Shown: positions 9,525 to 18,677 of the stretch, piece after piece
Layout of the letters: each line of letters begins with the position of its first letter
Numbering within the stretch: the stretch's first letter is position 1
Assembly (NCBI GenBank): GCA_902625035.1
Contig: CACNZK010000001.1
Coordinates: 82,877-146,876 of the forward strand
Source of the DNA: an uncultured Pelagibacteraceae bacterium
GTDB lineage: Bacteria > Pseudomonadota > Alphaproteobacteria > Pelagibacterales > Pelagibacteraceae
DNA length: 64,000 nt
Reading direction: 5' to 3'
Position numbers and translations under genes: made by a program
Notes under the pieces: generated by a model
What the model saw: only the letters and a program-made list of their open reading frames with translations
Database searches by the model: none
Told to the model about the DNA's origin: nothing

Positions 9525-10648
9525 TGAGTGATGAGATAAAAAAGGGTTTATTAGGAATTGTTGTAGACGAAACAGAAGTATCAAAAGTTATGCCTGAAAT
9601 TAACTCTCTTACTTATAGAGGTTATGCTGCCCAAGATTTATGTGCAAAATGTAAATTTGAAGAAGTTGCTTATTTAATTCTAAATGGTGAGTTACCAAAC
9701 AAAAAACAATTAAAGAATTTTGAGAAACAAGAGAGAAAAGAGAGAAAACTCTCAAAAACTCTACTAGAGGATATTAAGAAATTTCCTAAAAAAGCTCACC
9801 CTATGGATGTAGCAAGAACAGTTGTAAGTATAATGGGTCTGGAGGATAGAGAAACAAAAGATAATTCACCAAAAGCTAACATGAGAAAAGTAATGAGGAT
9901 TTTCGCAAAAACTCCTGTGGCTTTGGCTGCTTTTTATAGAGCTAGAAAAGGAAAAAAAATTATACCTCCAAAAAGTGGTCTTTCTTTTTCAGAAAACTTT
10001 TTCCATATGTGTTTTGGTAAAGTCCCAAATAAAGATATTGTTAAAGCTTTTGATGTTTCTTTAATTTTATACGCTGAACATAGCTTTAATGTTTCAACTT
10101 TTACCGCAAGAACCATAACAAGTAGTTTGTCTGACATTCATGGAGCAATAACTGGAGCAATCGCAAGTTTAAAGGGTCCTTTGCATGGTGGAGCTAATGA
10201 AGAAGTGATGCACATGATGAATAAAATAAAAAAACCCGAAAATGCTTTTAAATGGATAAATAAAGCACTTGATAATAAAGATGTTGTTATGGGTTTTGGT
10301 CATAGAGTTTATAAAAGTGGAGATTCTAGAGTGCCAACAATGAGAGAATATTTTGGAAAAGTTGCCAAAATTAAAAAAGATAAAAAATTTGAAAAAATTT
10401 ACAATATTGTTGAAAAGGTTATGATTGATAGAAAAAATATCCATCCAAATGTAGACTACCCTACAGGTCCTACTTATCATTTGATGGGTTTTGACACAGA
10501 TTTTTTTACACCTATTTTTGTAATTTCGAGGATAACAGGTTGGTCAGCCCATATCATTGAGCAACATGCAGCAAATAAATTGATTAGACCTCTCGCTAGC
10601 TACAAGGGTAACCAACACAGAAAAGTCGTTCAATTAAATCAGAGGTAA
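9524..10648 (+). CDS. prpC: 2-methylcitrate synthase / citrate synthase family
   Basis: Condenses propionyl-CoA with oxaloacetate to 2-methylcitrate. The 374-residue protein has citrate synthase landmarks: GLLGIVVDETEVS start, LTYRGYAAQDL, the active-site histidines in AEHSFNVSTFTAR and GPLHGGANE, and MGFGHRVYK followed by the catalytic Asp in the C-terminal region (GFDTDFFTPIF). The short N-terminus and operon position favour PrpC over the housekeeping GltA. The gene ends one base from the nrdB stop on the opposite strand, with no visible terminator between them. Confidence 0.92.
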   Translation: MSDEIKKGLLGIVVDETEVSKVMPEINSLTYRGYAAQDLCAKCKFEEVAYLILNGELPNKKQLKNFEKQERKERKLSKTLLEDIKKFPKKAHPMDVARTVVSIMGLEDRETKDNSPKANMRKVMRIFAKTPVALAAFYRARKGKKIIPPKSGLSFSENFFHMCFGKVPNKDIVKAFDVSLILYAEHSFNVSTFTARTITSSLSDIHGAITGAIASLKGPLHGGANEEVMHMMNKIKKPENAFKWINKALDNKDVVMGFGHRVYKSGDSRVPTMREYFGKVAKIKKDKKFEKIYNIVEKVMIDRKNIHPNVDYPTGPTYHLMGFDTDFFTPIFVISRITGWSAHIIEQHAANKLIRPLASYKGNQHRKVVQLNQR

Positions 10649-11665
10649 TTAACTAAAAGCTTCGACCCAAGTCCCTTGAGTAGATGCTTTAGAATACTCT
10701 GTTGCACGACCTTCAAAAAAGTTCATGTGTTCAACTGCATTTAACATTGTATCTAACCATCCAAGAGGATTTTTTTGTACATCGTAGATTGGCTCCAAGC
10801 CTAGTTGAACTAATCTTCTGTTACCTATAAATCTTATATAGTCTTTTACTTCTTGTGCGGTTAATCCTTCCATTGGACCCATTTCAAAAGCTAAATCTAT
10901 AAAAGCATCTTCATGTTCGATAATAGTTCTGCAAGCTTCATATAATTCTTTTTTTAATTTTGGAGTCCAGATTTCTGGGTTCTCTTTAATAAATTCTTTA
11001 AAAATTCTAATCATAGAATTACAGTGAAGAGTTTCATCTCTTACAGACCAAGTAACTATTTGACCCATACCTTTCATCTTATTGTGTCTTGGGAAATTTA
11101 AAAGAATCGCAAAACTTGCAAATAATTGTAGACCTTCAGTGAAAGCACTAAAGACCGCAACAGTTTTAGCTATGTCTTCTTTTGAATTAACATTAAATCC
11201 TTGCATGTAATCGTATTTATCTTTCATTTCTTTATACTTCATGAATGCAGAATATTCTGACTCTGGCATTCCGATAGTATCAAGTAAATGAGAATAAGCA
11301 GCAACATGAACTGTTTCCATTGCAGCAAAAGCTGTCATCATCATTAAAACTTCTGTTGGTTTAAAAACAGTTGTATAATGTCTTAAGTAACAGTTATTTA
11401 CTTCAACATCAGCTTGTGTGAAAAATCTAAAAATTTGAGTTAAAAGATTTTTTTCAGGTTGTGATAAGTTTTTCTGCCAATCTCTTACATCGTCACCAAG
11501 TGGAACCTCTTCTGGTAACCAGTGAATTCTTTGTTGTGTTAACCATGCATCATAACACCAAGGGTATCTAAATGGTTTGTAAACTGGATTCTCAACTAAA
11601 AGACCCATTTTTTTTGGTTGGATAATTTCTTTTTTTTCTACTTTAATTTTTCCTGCTACTGACAT
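10649..11665 (-). CDS. nrdB: Ribonucleoside-diphosphate reductase beta subunit (class Ia)
   Basis: Small subunit that houses the di-iron tyrosyl-radical cofactor used by NrdA. About 338 residues from ATG at 11665; an in-frame GTG lies three codons earlier, but GAGGAG sits about eight bases ahead of the ATG, which therefore decides the start. Iron-ligand motifs are visible: EVNNCYLRHYT with a Glu, AAMETVHVAAYSHLL with the E-x2-H pair and radical-tyrosine region, FTEGLQLFASF and RDETLHC with another E-x2-H. The start overlaps the nrdA stop by ten bases, indicating translational coupling that balances subunits. Confidence 0.95.
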   Translation of the reverse strand: MSVAGKIKVEKKEIIQPKKMGLLVENPVYKPFRYPWCYDAWLTQQRIHWLPEEVPLGDDVRDWQKNLSQPEKNLLTQIFRFFTQADVEVNNCYLRHYTTVFKPTEVLMMMTAFAAMETVHVAAYSHLLDTIGMPESEYSAFMKYKEMKDKYDYMQGFNVNSKEDIAKTVAVFSAFTEGLQLFASFAILLNFPRHNKMKGMGQIVTWSVRDETLHCNSMIRIFKEFIKENPEIWTPKLKKELYEACRTIIEHEDAFIDLAFEMGPMEGLTAQEVKDYIRFIGNRRLVQLGLEPIYDVQKNPLGWLDTMLNAVEHMNFFEGRATEYSKASTQGTWVEAFS

Positions 11666-13596
11666 GATAAACACTCCTCGTATTCTGGTTCCTCGTTAGT
11701 TTGTTGGTTTTTAGATTTATATACATTGGCTGTAATATCAGTTGACTGAGCATTATTGATATTTTCAGCTCTTTGGATTGATTTTGACCTACAGTAATAA
11801 AGGCTTTTTAAACCTTTTTTCCATGCATCAAAATGAATTCTATGTAATTCTTTTTTATGAACGTCTGCAGGTAAAAATAAGTTGACTGATTGTGCTTGTG
11901 AAATAAATGGTGTTCTATCACCACTTAACTCAATGATCCATTTTTGATTTAATTCAAAAGCAGTTTTAAAAACATCTTTTTCTAATTCTGTTAAAAAATC
12001 TAGATGCGAAACTGAACCCTGGTTAGTTGTTATTGTTGACCATGTTTCATCATCGTTTTTACCATGACTTTCTAAAATCTCTTCAAGGTATCTATTTCTA
12101 ACATTGAAAGATCCTGACAAAGTTTTATGGGTGTAACTGTTAGCTGCGATAGGTTCTACTCCTGGTGATGCTCCACCACAAATTATTGAAATAGATGCAG
12201 TCGGTGCTATTGCAGTTTTATTTGAAAATCTTTCGTTGAAACCATACTCTGCAGCATCAGGACACGCGCCTCTTTCTTCAGCTAAATCTTTTGAGGCTTG
12301 GTTTACTTTTTCATGAATATTTTTAAAAATTTTTTTATTCCATGACTTTGCCATCACAGACTCTAGTGGAATTCTTTTTTGTTGTAAAAAAGAATGGAAG
12401 CCCATCACTCCTAACCCAACACTTCTTTCTCTCTCAGCAGAATATTTTGCATCTTTAAATTGCTCAGGTGCTTTATTAATAAAATCAGATAGAACATTAT
12501 CTAAAAATCTCATTACATCTCCGATCATATCTGGATCATCTTTCCACTCATCATATTTTTCCAAGTTTAGTGAAGACAAACAACAAACTGCAGTTCGATC
12601 TTTCCCATCTTTATCAATACCTGTAGGTAAAGTTATCTCGCTGCAAAGATTTGAAGTTTTTACTGTAAGGTTTGCTAACTTATGATGTTGTGGAATTTGT
12701 CTGTTAACAGTATCAATGTAAATAATATAAGGTTCACCTGTTTCAATTCTTGCTGTTAATAATCTAATCCATAAATTTCTTGCAGATATGGTTTGTTGAA
12801 TAGTGCCATCAGCTGGGCTTTTCAATGCCCACTGTTCGTCATTTTCTACAGCTCGCATAAATGCATCTGAAACAAGTACACCATGGTGTAAGTTTAATGC
12901 TTTCCTATTTGGATCACCACCAGTTGGTCTTCTCATTTCCATAAATTCTTCTATTTCAGGATGGTCAATTGGAAGGTAACATGCAGCAGATCCTCTTCTT
13001 AATGAACCCTGGCTGATTGCCATAGTTAAAGAGTCCATAACTTTAATAAACGGAATAATTCCAGAAGTTTTTCCAACCTTCCCAATCTTTTCACCTATTG
13101 ATCTTAAGTTTCCCCAATAACTTCCTATACCTCCACCTTTTGCGGCTAACCAAACATTCTCACTCCAAAGATCTAGAATGCCGCCCAAGCTATCTGATGC
13201 TTCATTTAAAAAACATGAAATCGGTAATCCTCTTTTAGTACCACCATTAGATAAAACAGGTGTAGCTGGCATGAACCATAGGTTACTTATGTAATTATAA
13301 ATTCTTTGCGCATGCAAATTATCGTCTGCGTATGTGCTAGCTACTCTCGCAAATAAATCTTGAAAAGATTCATTTTGACCAAGATATCTGTCTTTCAAAG
13401 TTGCCTTACCAAAATCAGTTAAGTTCGCGTCTTTTGATCGGTCAATTTTAATTATTATGCCTTTATCATTTTGAAACAGCTCAGTTTCATTATTAAGTGA
13501 GAATAAATCTGGTCTATTGCTTTTTTGGACTTCTTTGACCTCTGGGCTATATTCAGAGACAGCTTTCTTTAATGCCTGCGATAGTATTTTATTCAT
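11656..13596 (-). CDS. nrdA: Ribonucleoside-diphosphate reductase alpha subunit (class I)
   Basis: Catalytic subunit that reduces ribonucleotides to deoxyribonucleotides. At 646 residues it keeps the ten-stranded barrel with LPISCFLNEASD and LSSLNLEKYDE, IAPTASISIICGGASPGVEP, and the C-terminal YYCRSKS tyrosine pair plus redox-active CLSCQ tail. It begins almost directly with the catalytic region and shows no obvious N-terminal ATP-cone, so overall activity regulation by dATP may be absent or different. A possible NrdR-type operator lies in the 158-base upstream gap. Confidence 0.95.
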   Translation of the reverse strand: MNKILSQALKKAVSEYSPEVKEVQKSNRPDLFSLNNETELFQNDKGIIIKIDRSKDANLTDFGKATLKDRYLGQNESFQDLFARVASTYADDNLHAQRIYNYISNLWFMPATPVLSNGGTKRGLPISCFLNEASDSLGGILDLWSENVWLAAKGGGIGSYWGNLRSIGEKIGKVGKTSGIIPFIKVMDSLTMAISQGSLRRGSAACYLPIDHPEIEEFMEMRRPTGGDPNRKALNLHHGVLVSDAFMRAVENDEQWALKSPADGTIQQTISARNLWIRLLTARIETGEPYIIYIDTVNRQIPQHHKLANLTVKTSNLCSEITLPTGIDKDGKDRTAVCCLSSLNLEKYDEWKDDPDMIGDVMRFLDNVLSDFINKAPEQFKDAKYSAERERSVGLGVMGFHSFLQQKRIPLESVMAKSWNKKIFKNIHEKVNQASKDLAEERGACPDAAEYGFNERFSNKTAIAPTASISIICGGASPGVEPIAANSYTHKTLSGSFNVRNRYLEEILESHGKNDDETWSTITTNQGSVSHLDFLTELEKDVFKTAFELNQKWIIELSGDRTPFISQAQSVNLFLPADVHKKELHRIHFDAWKKGLKSLYYCRSKSIQRAENINNAQSTDITANVYKSKNQQTNEEPEYEECLSCQ

Positions 13597-13629
13597 TTTT
13601 TGTTAATATATCTTGTTGTTATAGCGAAA

Positions 13630-13666
13630 ACAACTATATGTTGTGTGCGCCGAGTATTAATATACT
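13630..13666 (-). promoter_or_regulatory. Candidate NrdR-type operator upstream of nrdA
   Basis: Two dyads sit upstream of nrdA: a perfect 15-base inverted repeat with arms ACAAC/GTTGT around TATAT at 13630-13644 and AGTAT-TAAT-ATACT at 13653-13666. Their centres are about 22 bases apart, close to two helical turns. NrdR boxes are 16-base AT-rich palindromes that occur in pairs before nrd operons. The spacing differs from the commonest (about three turns), so this is a candidate only. Confidence 0.4.
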
Positions 13667-13754
13667 AAATATTATGTAAATCAATAGAACATTTATAGAA
13701 CAGTGAAAAAATAATTCAACTATAAAAATGAAAAAAATGTAAGTAATTAACAGC

Positions 13755-15209
13755 ATGACTCAATCAATAAAAATAGACCCCTTTGGCTTCAGAGAATATG
13801 ACGCACGATGGATTTACGATAAAGATATTAATGAGCAGGGAATCACGAATCTTGGACAGGGTCTTGGTACTCAAATTAGAAAACATACCAAAAAAGAAAA
13901 CCCAAGAGTAATAGTTGGACACGATTATAGATCGTATAGTGAAAAAATAAAGTCAGCACTTAAAAAAGGTTTGGTTTCAACTGGATGTTTTATTGAAGAT
14001 GTCGGCTTATCTTTATCACCAATGGTTTATTTCGCACAATTCAATCTAGATGCAGATGCAGTTGCGATGGTAACTGCTAGTCACAATGAAAACGGCTGGA
14101 CAGGAGTTAAAATGGGCATCAAAAAAGGATTAACACATGCCCCTGAGGAAATGAAAGAGTTAAAAGAAATCACTTTGAACCAAAAATTTACTAAAGGCGA
14201 AGGTAATGAAAAACAAATTAAAGATTTTGATAAGATTTATAAAAAGGATTTAATAAGTAAAAATAAGTTAAAAAAAAAAATAAAAGCTGTTGTTGCTTGT
14301 GGTAATGGTACAGCAGGAATTTTTGCTCCCGATATATTAAGAGGTATTGGGTGTGAAGTAGTAGAATTAGACTGTAATTTAGATTGGAATTTTCCAAAAT
14401 ATAATCCAAACCCTGAAGATCTTGAAATGCTTCATGCTATTGTTAAATCAGTTAAAGAGAACAATGCTGATATTGGTTTTGGTTTTGACGGAGATGGAGA
14501 TCGAGTTGGCGTAATTGATAATGATGGAAATGAAATTTTTTCTGATAAAATAGGCTTATTAATAGCTAGAAATCTATCTAATACACATAAAAATTCAAAG
14601 TTTATAGTGGATGTAAAATCTACTGGTCTTTATTCAACTGACAAAATTTTGAATAAAAATCAATGTGAAACTTTATATTGGAAAACAGGTCATTCTCACA
14701 TCAAAAGAAAAGTGTATAATGAAAAAGCTTTAGCTGGATTTGAGAAAAGTGGACACTTTTTTTTCAATCAACCACTAGGTTACGGTTACGATGACGGAAT
14801 TAATTCAGCAATTCAAGTTTGTCACCTATTAAATAATCAAGATAAAAAAATGAGTGAAATAATTAAAGAACTTCCAACCACTTACCAATCGCCAACAATG
14901 GCACCTTTTTGTAAAGATGAGGAAAAATACAATGTAGTTGATGAAATGGTGAAGGAATTTAAAAAAATAAAAGACCAAAAAATAAAAATAGATAATCAAG
15001 AAATTAAAGAGATTATAACTGTAAATGGAGTTAGATTTTCTTTTGATGATGGTTCTTGGGGTTTAATTCGAGCATCCTCCAATAAACCCTCATTAGTTGT
15101 AGTAACTGAAAGCCCAACTTCTGATGAAAGAAAATTAAATATTTTTAAATTTATTGATAAAACATTAATGAAAACTGGCAAGATTGGTGAGTATGATCAA
15201 AAAATTTAA
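13755..15209 (+). CDS. Phosphomannomutase/phosphoglucomutase
   Basis: Alpha-D-phosphohexomutase of 484 residues interconverting hexose 6-phosphate and hexose 1-phosphate, feeding nucleotide-sugar and polysaccharide synthesis. It has the phosphoserine loop TASHNENGWTG, the magnesium loop FGFDGDGDRVGVID, the sugar-binding loop around AGFEKSGH and the phosphate-binding C-terminal VVTESPTSDERK. Members are called ManB, AlgC or PgmG depending on preference, which sequence alone does not decide. Likely supplies precursors for the glycan islands elsewhere in the window. Confidence 0.88.
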   Translation: MTQSIKIDPFGFREYDARWIYDKDINEQGITNLGQGLGTQIRKHTKKENPRVIVGHDYRSYSEKIKSALKKGLVSTGCFIEDVGLSLSPMVYFAQFNLDADAVAMVTASHNENGWTGVKMGIKKGLTHAPEEMKELKEITLNQKFTKGEGNEKQIKDFDKIYKKDLISKNKLKKKIKAVVACGNGTAGIFAPDILRGIGCEVVELDCNLDWNFPKYNPNPEDLEMLHAIVKSVKENNADIGFGFDGDGDRVGVIDNDGNEIFSDKIGLLIARNLSNTHKNSKFIVDVKSTGLYSTDKILNKNQCETLYWKTGHSHIKRKVYNEKALAGFEKSGHFFFNQPLGYGYDDGINSAIQVCHLLNNQDKKMSEIIKELPTTYQSPTMAPFCKDEEKYNVVDEMVKEFKKIKDQKIKIDNQEIKEIITVNGVRFSFDDGSWGLIRASSNKPSLVVVTESPTSDERKLNIFKFIDKTLMKTGKIGEYDQKI

Positions 15210-15312
15210 GAAAGTAAAGATTCAACTAAAAAGTGTTCATAAAACTCTAAAGAATCATTTAATCTGAATCTGTGAGGTGATGGAGGGAGACTGAAGTCAC
15301 CTCTTTTTTTTT
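15210..15312 (+). promoter_or_regulatory. Structured leader ending in a terminator-like hairpin directly before a start codon
   Basis: This 103-base gap between the mutase and the DUF2061 gene contains two nested pairings: AGATTCA (15218-15224) with TGAATCT (15265-15271), then GAGGTGA (15274-15280) with TCACCTC (15297-15303), followed by nine Ts (15304-15312) that run straight into the ATG at 15313. The second element has the form of an intrinsic terminator for the upstream gene. Because the next gene has no visible ribosome-binding site outside the hairpin, the region may also act as a cis-regulatory RNA or small RNA. I could not match it to a known riboswitch. Confidence 0.5.
15274..15312 (+). 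terminator. Intrinsic terminator-like hairpin with nine-T tract
   Basis: Seven perfect base pairs (GAGGTGA/TCACCTC), a 16-base purine-rich loop containing GGAGGG, and nine consecutive Ts. The T tract ends at the base before the DUF2061 start codon. Confidence 0.65.
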
Positions 15313-15513
15313 ATGGCAGATAAAAAAATTAGATCAATAGCTAAAACTTTTTCTTGGAGATTTATCATTTTTGTTTATTGGGTAATTTTTGGATACATAT
15401 ACACCGGAACATTCACAGGTGCAGGAATACTCGGTGTTGGATCAATAGTTCCACTTTTTTTTTACTATTTTCATGAAAGAATTTGGAACAAAGTTAAATG
15501 GGGAACTGGTTAA
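15313..15513 (+). CDS. Small DUF2061 membrane protein
   Basis: A 66-residue protein with the DUF2061 pattern: a basic N-terminus with KTFSWRFI, a first hydrophobic helix (about residues 15-32), GTFTGAGILGVG, then a second helix (about 36-52) ending in YYFHERIWNKVKWG. Function is unknown; family members often stand near sulfate-assimilation genes, and here the convergent neighbour is a TauE/SafE-type permease, three bases away. The start codon directly follows the T tract of a terminator-like hairpin, so translation is probably leaderless or controlled by that structure. Confidence 0.8.
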   Translation: MADKKIRSIAKTFSWRFIIFVYWVIFGYIYTGTFTGAGILGVGSIVPLFFYYFHERIWNKVKWGTG

Positions 15514-15515
15514 TA

Positions 15516-16352
15516 TTAATTTATAGATAAGTATTCAAAAAAAGATCTAATCGATACAATAATTAGGAAAATCCCAAAGATTTTGCTCAATATATTTTTA
15601 TCTATTTTATAAACTGCTTTTGCACCTACTCTGGCCATTATCATTGTTACCGGCACAAAAACTAGAAATCCTAGTAAATTTACATATCCGAGACTAAAAG
15701 GTGTATTAATATTATCAACAATCTTACCTCCAGTAATCATTGTAATTGTACCAAATACAGCAATCAGAAACCCCACTCCTGCTGCAGTTCCTATTGATCT
15801 TCTAATATCGTATCCAAAAGTTCTCATAAAGGGAACCATTAATGAACCACCACCAATCCCAAGTAATACAGATATGAAACCTATAATGACTCCTGAAATA
15901 TTTTTAGCTGAGTCTGAAATCATTTTTGGATTTTTTAAAAGCTGTTCCCTAAAAAAGATAAAAAACAAACCAACTATAAAAGCCATAATTGAAAAGAATA
16001 AAATAAAGGCTGGTGTTTTTAGATTAACTGCTAAAAATGTTCCGCCAATCACACCAAATAAAATAAATATACCAAAAGATTTGATTAACTTAAAATCAAC
16101 TGCATTATGCTCCATGTGGGTTTTTGTTGATATGATAGAAGTTGGAATTATAATTGCTAATGAAGTTCCAACTGAAAGATGCATTCTTGTTGCAACATCA
16201 AAATCTAAAACAGTAAATGCGTAATAAAGTGCTGGTACTATTATAATACCTCCTCCCACACCTAATAAACCCGCCATGAAACCAGCAACTGAAGCTGCTA
16301 CAGACAAAACAAATAATAAATTTATAATTTCATTAATATCTAAAGTTTCCAT
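15516..16352 (-). CDS. TauE/SafE family sulfite/organosulfonate exporter-like permease
   Basis: Integral inner-membrane protein of 278 residues with about eight hydrophobic segments arranged as two repeats, each opening with the family glycine motif (FMAGLLGVGGGIIIVPAL near residue 24 and VLLGIGGGSLMVPF in the second half). This is the TauE/SafE (DUF81) fold, linked in some bacteria to export of sulfite, sulfoacetate or other anions. Its start overlaps the dusA stop (TAATG), so it is the last gene of the TRAP transporter-dusA transcript. The actual substrate is unknown. Confidence 0.82.
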   Translation of the reverse strand: METLDINEIINLLFVLSVAASVAGFMAGLLGVGGGIIIVPALYYAFTVLDFDVATRMHLSVGTSLAIIIPTSIISTKTHMEHNAVDFKLIKSFGIFILFGVIGGTFLAVNLKTPAFILFFSIMAFIVGLFFIFFREQLLKNPKMISDSAKNISGVIIGFISVLLGIGGGSLMVPFMRTFGYDIRRSIGTAAGVGFLIAVFGTITMITGGKIVDNINTPFSLGYVNLLGFLVFVPVTMIMARVGAKAVYKIDKNILSKIFGIFLIIVSIRSFFEYLSIN

Positions 16353-17356
16353 TATGAATTAGCTTGAATTGCTTTCTCATTATTCTGAACAATAGTCATA
16401 ATATGCTTTGCTTTTTGAAAATCAGAGTCTCTTGCCATCATATTATCACTTAAATATCTTTTCCATTCTTTAGAACCAACTTGTCCATGATATAATCCTA
16501 CTGTGTGTCTCATAATGTGATTTATTTTTGTACCTAATTTTACTTCTCTATCAGCATACTCTAAAAGTTTTTCTACAACTTGTTCCCTTGTGGGACTCTT
16601 TTCTGTATTGAATATTTTTTTTTCAATCTCTATTAGAGAATATGGATTTTGATAAATTGATCTCCCTATCATCACACCATCACAAAACTTCAAATGATTA
16701 TTAATTTCCTCAACTTTTGTAATTCCGCCATTTATAATTATTTCTAAATTAGGATTTTCTTTTTTAATGTCATAAACCATTTCATAATTTAGTTTTGGAA
16801 TGTTTAAATTTTGTTTTGGAGATAATCCTGTCAAAATTGCTTTCCTTGCATGCAAAATAAATGTTTTTGATCCAGCATCTCTCATCTTATGGATAAACTT
16901 ATTCAAATAATCGAATTCTTCTGTATCATCGAAACCAATTCTTGTCTTAGCCGTAACGGGAATTTTACAAGCGTTCACCATTGAATTTATACATTCAGCA
17001 ACTAAGTCAGGTTCTTTTATTAAACATGCTCCAAATTTATTTTTTTGAACTTTCTTGCTTGGACACCCAAGATTGATATTAATTTCATCATAGCCCATAT
17101 CCTCAGCGATTTTAGCTACTTCTGCCAATTCTTCTTTATCAGATCCACCTACTTGTAAAGCTAAAGGTTTTTCTTCAGGACTATAGGATAAAATTTTTTT
17201 TCGATCACCGTGGATTGCTGATTTTGTAGCAACCATCTCAGTATAGAGCATTACATTTTTGCTCATCAGTCTTAAAAAAAAACGATCATGCCTATCAGTA
17301 CAATCCATCATCGGGGCAACTGATATCTTTCTGTTTATTTTGTTTTTAAAATCCAA
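16352..17356 (-). CDS. dusA: tRNA-dihydrouridine synthase, DusA type
   Basis: FMN-dependent enzyme reducing specific uridines of the tRNA D-loop. The 334-residue protein shows RKISVAPMMDCTD, NINLGCPSKKVQ and the catalytic cysteine in KNKFGACL, then KTRIGFDD, ILHARKA and the NGGI and VMIGRSIYQNPY phosphate-binding motifs; the long C-terminal helical region fits the DusA subgroup. The start appears to be TTG at 17356, inside the end of dctM (11-base overlap); the next in-frame Met would cut into the conserved APMMD region. It is embedded between transporter genes, probably by operon streamlining. Confidence 0.9.
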   Translation of the reverse strand: MDFKNKINRKISVAPMMDCTDRHDRFFLRLMSKNVMLYTEMVATKSAIHGDRKKILSYSPEEKPLALQVGGSDKEELAEVAKIAEDMGYDEININLGCPSKKVQKNKFGACLIKEPDLVAECINSMVNACKIPVTAKTRIGFDDTEEFDYLNKFIHKMRDAGSKTFILHARKAILTGLSPKQNLNIPKLNYEMVYDIKKENPNLEIIINGGITKVEEINNHLKFCDGVMIGRSIYQNPYSLIEIEKKIFNTEKSPTREQVVEKLLEYADREVKLGTKINHIMRHTVGLYHGQVGSKEWKRYLSDNMMARDSDFQKAKHIMTIVQNNEKAIQANS

Positions 17357-18677
17357 GGTCTTTACCCATTATTTTATCAGGGAACCATGTAACAATCTCA
17401 GGAAAAATACATAAAATTACTATAGCTAAAGCCATAATTATCATAAACGGTATAGATCCTTTTAAAATTTCTGACAAACTAACGTCTGGGGTAATTCCTT
17501 TTATAATATAAAGATTTAATCCAACTGGTGGTGTAATTAAGCCAATCTCCATATTGATTGTAAATACTATTGCAAACCAATATGGGTCAAAACCTAAAGT
17601 AGTTATAACTGGTAATAATATGGCTGAAGTCATTACAATAACTGCAACTGGTGGTAAAAAGAAACCTGCTATTAAAAGAAATATATTTATTAAAATAAAT
17701 ACAACCCATTTGTTAGAGCTTAATTCTACCATGCTCTGTGCTAGTGACTGAGTTACATAAAGTTGTGAAAGAGTGAATGCAAAAAGATAAGATGCAGCAA
17801 TAATAAACATTATCATTACACTTTCTTTCATTGAAACTTTAACTATGTTCCAAATCTTTTTTGGCTGATAAATTTTATATACAACAGCGATTAACACAAA
17901 AACTAGAAACGCACCTACTCCAGATGCCTCAGATGGTGTTGCAACTCCTCCATAAAGTACATACAAAACTCCTGCTATAATCGCCAAGAAAGGAAGAATT
18001 CTTGGTAATACTTCTAGTTTTTCTTTGAGTGTTGGTCTTACTCTATTTCTTAAAGCTTTTGCTGCTTCTTTATCAATAAAATAACTGTGTATTAGAGCCC
18101 ATATCGCGAACATACCTGCCAACATAAAACCTGGGACTAAACCACATAAAAATAATCTTCCAATAGATGTACCTGTTGCGATTCCGTAAACTATTAAAAC
18201 AATACTTGGAGGAATTAAAACTCCTAAAGTTCCACCTGCTGCAATAGTTCCTGTCGCGATTTGATCGGAGTAACCTCTTTTTCTCATTTCAGGTATTCCC
18301 ATTGTTCCAATTGCTGCACAAGTTGCAGGGCTAGACCCACTTAAAGCTGCAAAAATTGAACAAGCACCAATATTAGAAATTACCAATCCACCTGGTACTC
18401 TCCAAAGCCATCTATCTAATCCTGTATATAAATCCTTTCCTGCAGGAGAATTAGCAACAGCCATTCCCATTAAAATAAACATTGGTATAGAAAGTAAAAC
18501 AAATGAGTTTAATCCTGCAAAAAATGTTTCAGCAAAAACATCTAACATTTGAAAACCTTCAAAAGTTACTAGCAGAGCTATCGAAACAAAACTCAATCCA
18601 AAAGCAATTGGAATTCCAGAAAAAAGAACCAATAAAGTAAAAACTGCAACAATTAATGCTATAATAAGCGGATCCAT
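17346..18677 (-). CDS. dctM: TRAP transporter large permease subunit (DctM family)
   Basis: Forms the ion-coupled channel of a tripartite ATP-independent periplasmic transporter, powered by a sodium gradient. The 443-residue protein has about twelve hydrophobic segments and DctM landmarks: GIPIAFGLSF, LLSIPMFILMGMA, SGSSPATCAAIGTMGIPEM, GTLGVLIPPSI and the C-terminal NMEIGLITPPVGLNLYI. It begins one base after the dctQ stop. The substrate (organic acid, keto acid or sulfonate) is set by the binding protein and cannot be read from the permease. Confidence 0.93.
   Translation of the reverse strand: MDPLIIALIVAVFTLLVLFSGIPIAFGLSFVSIALLVTFEGFQMLDVFAETFFAGLNSFVLLSIPMFILMGMAVANSPAGKDLYTGLDRWLWRVPGGLVISNIGACSIFAALSGSSPATCAAIGTMGIPEMRKRGYSDQIATGTIAAGGTLGVLIPPSIVLIVYGIATGTSIGRLFLCGLVPGFMLAGMFAIWALIHSYFIDKEAAKALRNRVRPTLKEKLEVLPRILPFLAIIAGVLYVLYGGVATPSEASGVGAFLVFVLIAVVYKIYQPKKIWNIVKVSMKESVMIMFIIAASYLFAFTLSQLYVTQSLAQSMVELSSNKWVVFILINIFLLIAGFFLPPVAVIVMTSAILLPVITTLGFDPYWFAIVFTINMEIGLITPPVGLNLYIIKGITPDVSLSEILKGSIPFMIIMALAIVILCIFPEIVTWFPDKIMGKDLGF

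Noticed and set aside
15874..16224. 116-codon plus-strand open frame inside the TauE/SafE gene
   Set aside because: Composition is the antisense of membrane helices; the opposite strand has clear family motifs.
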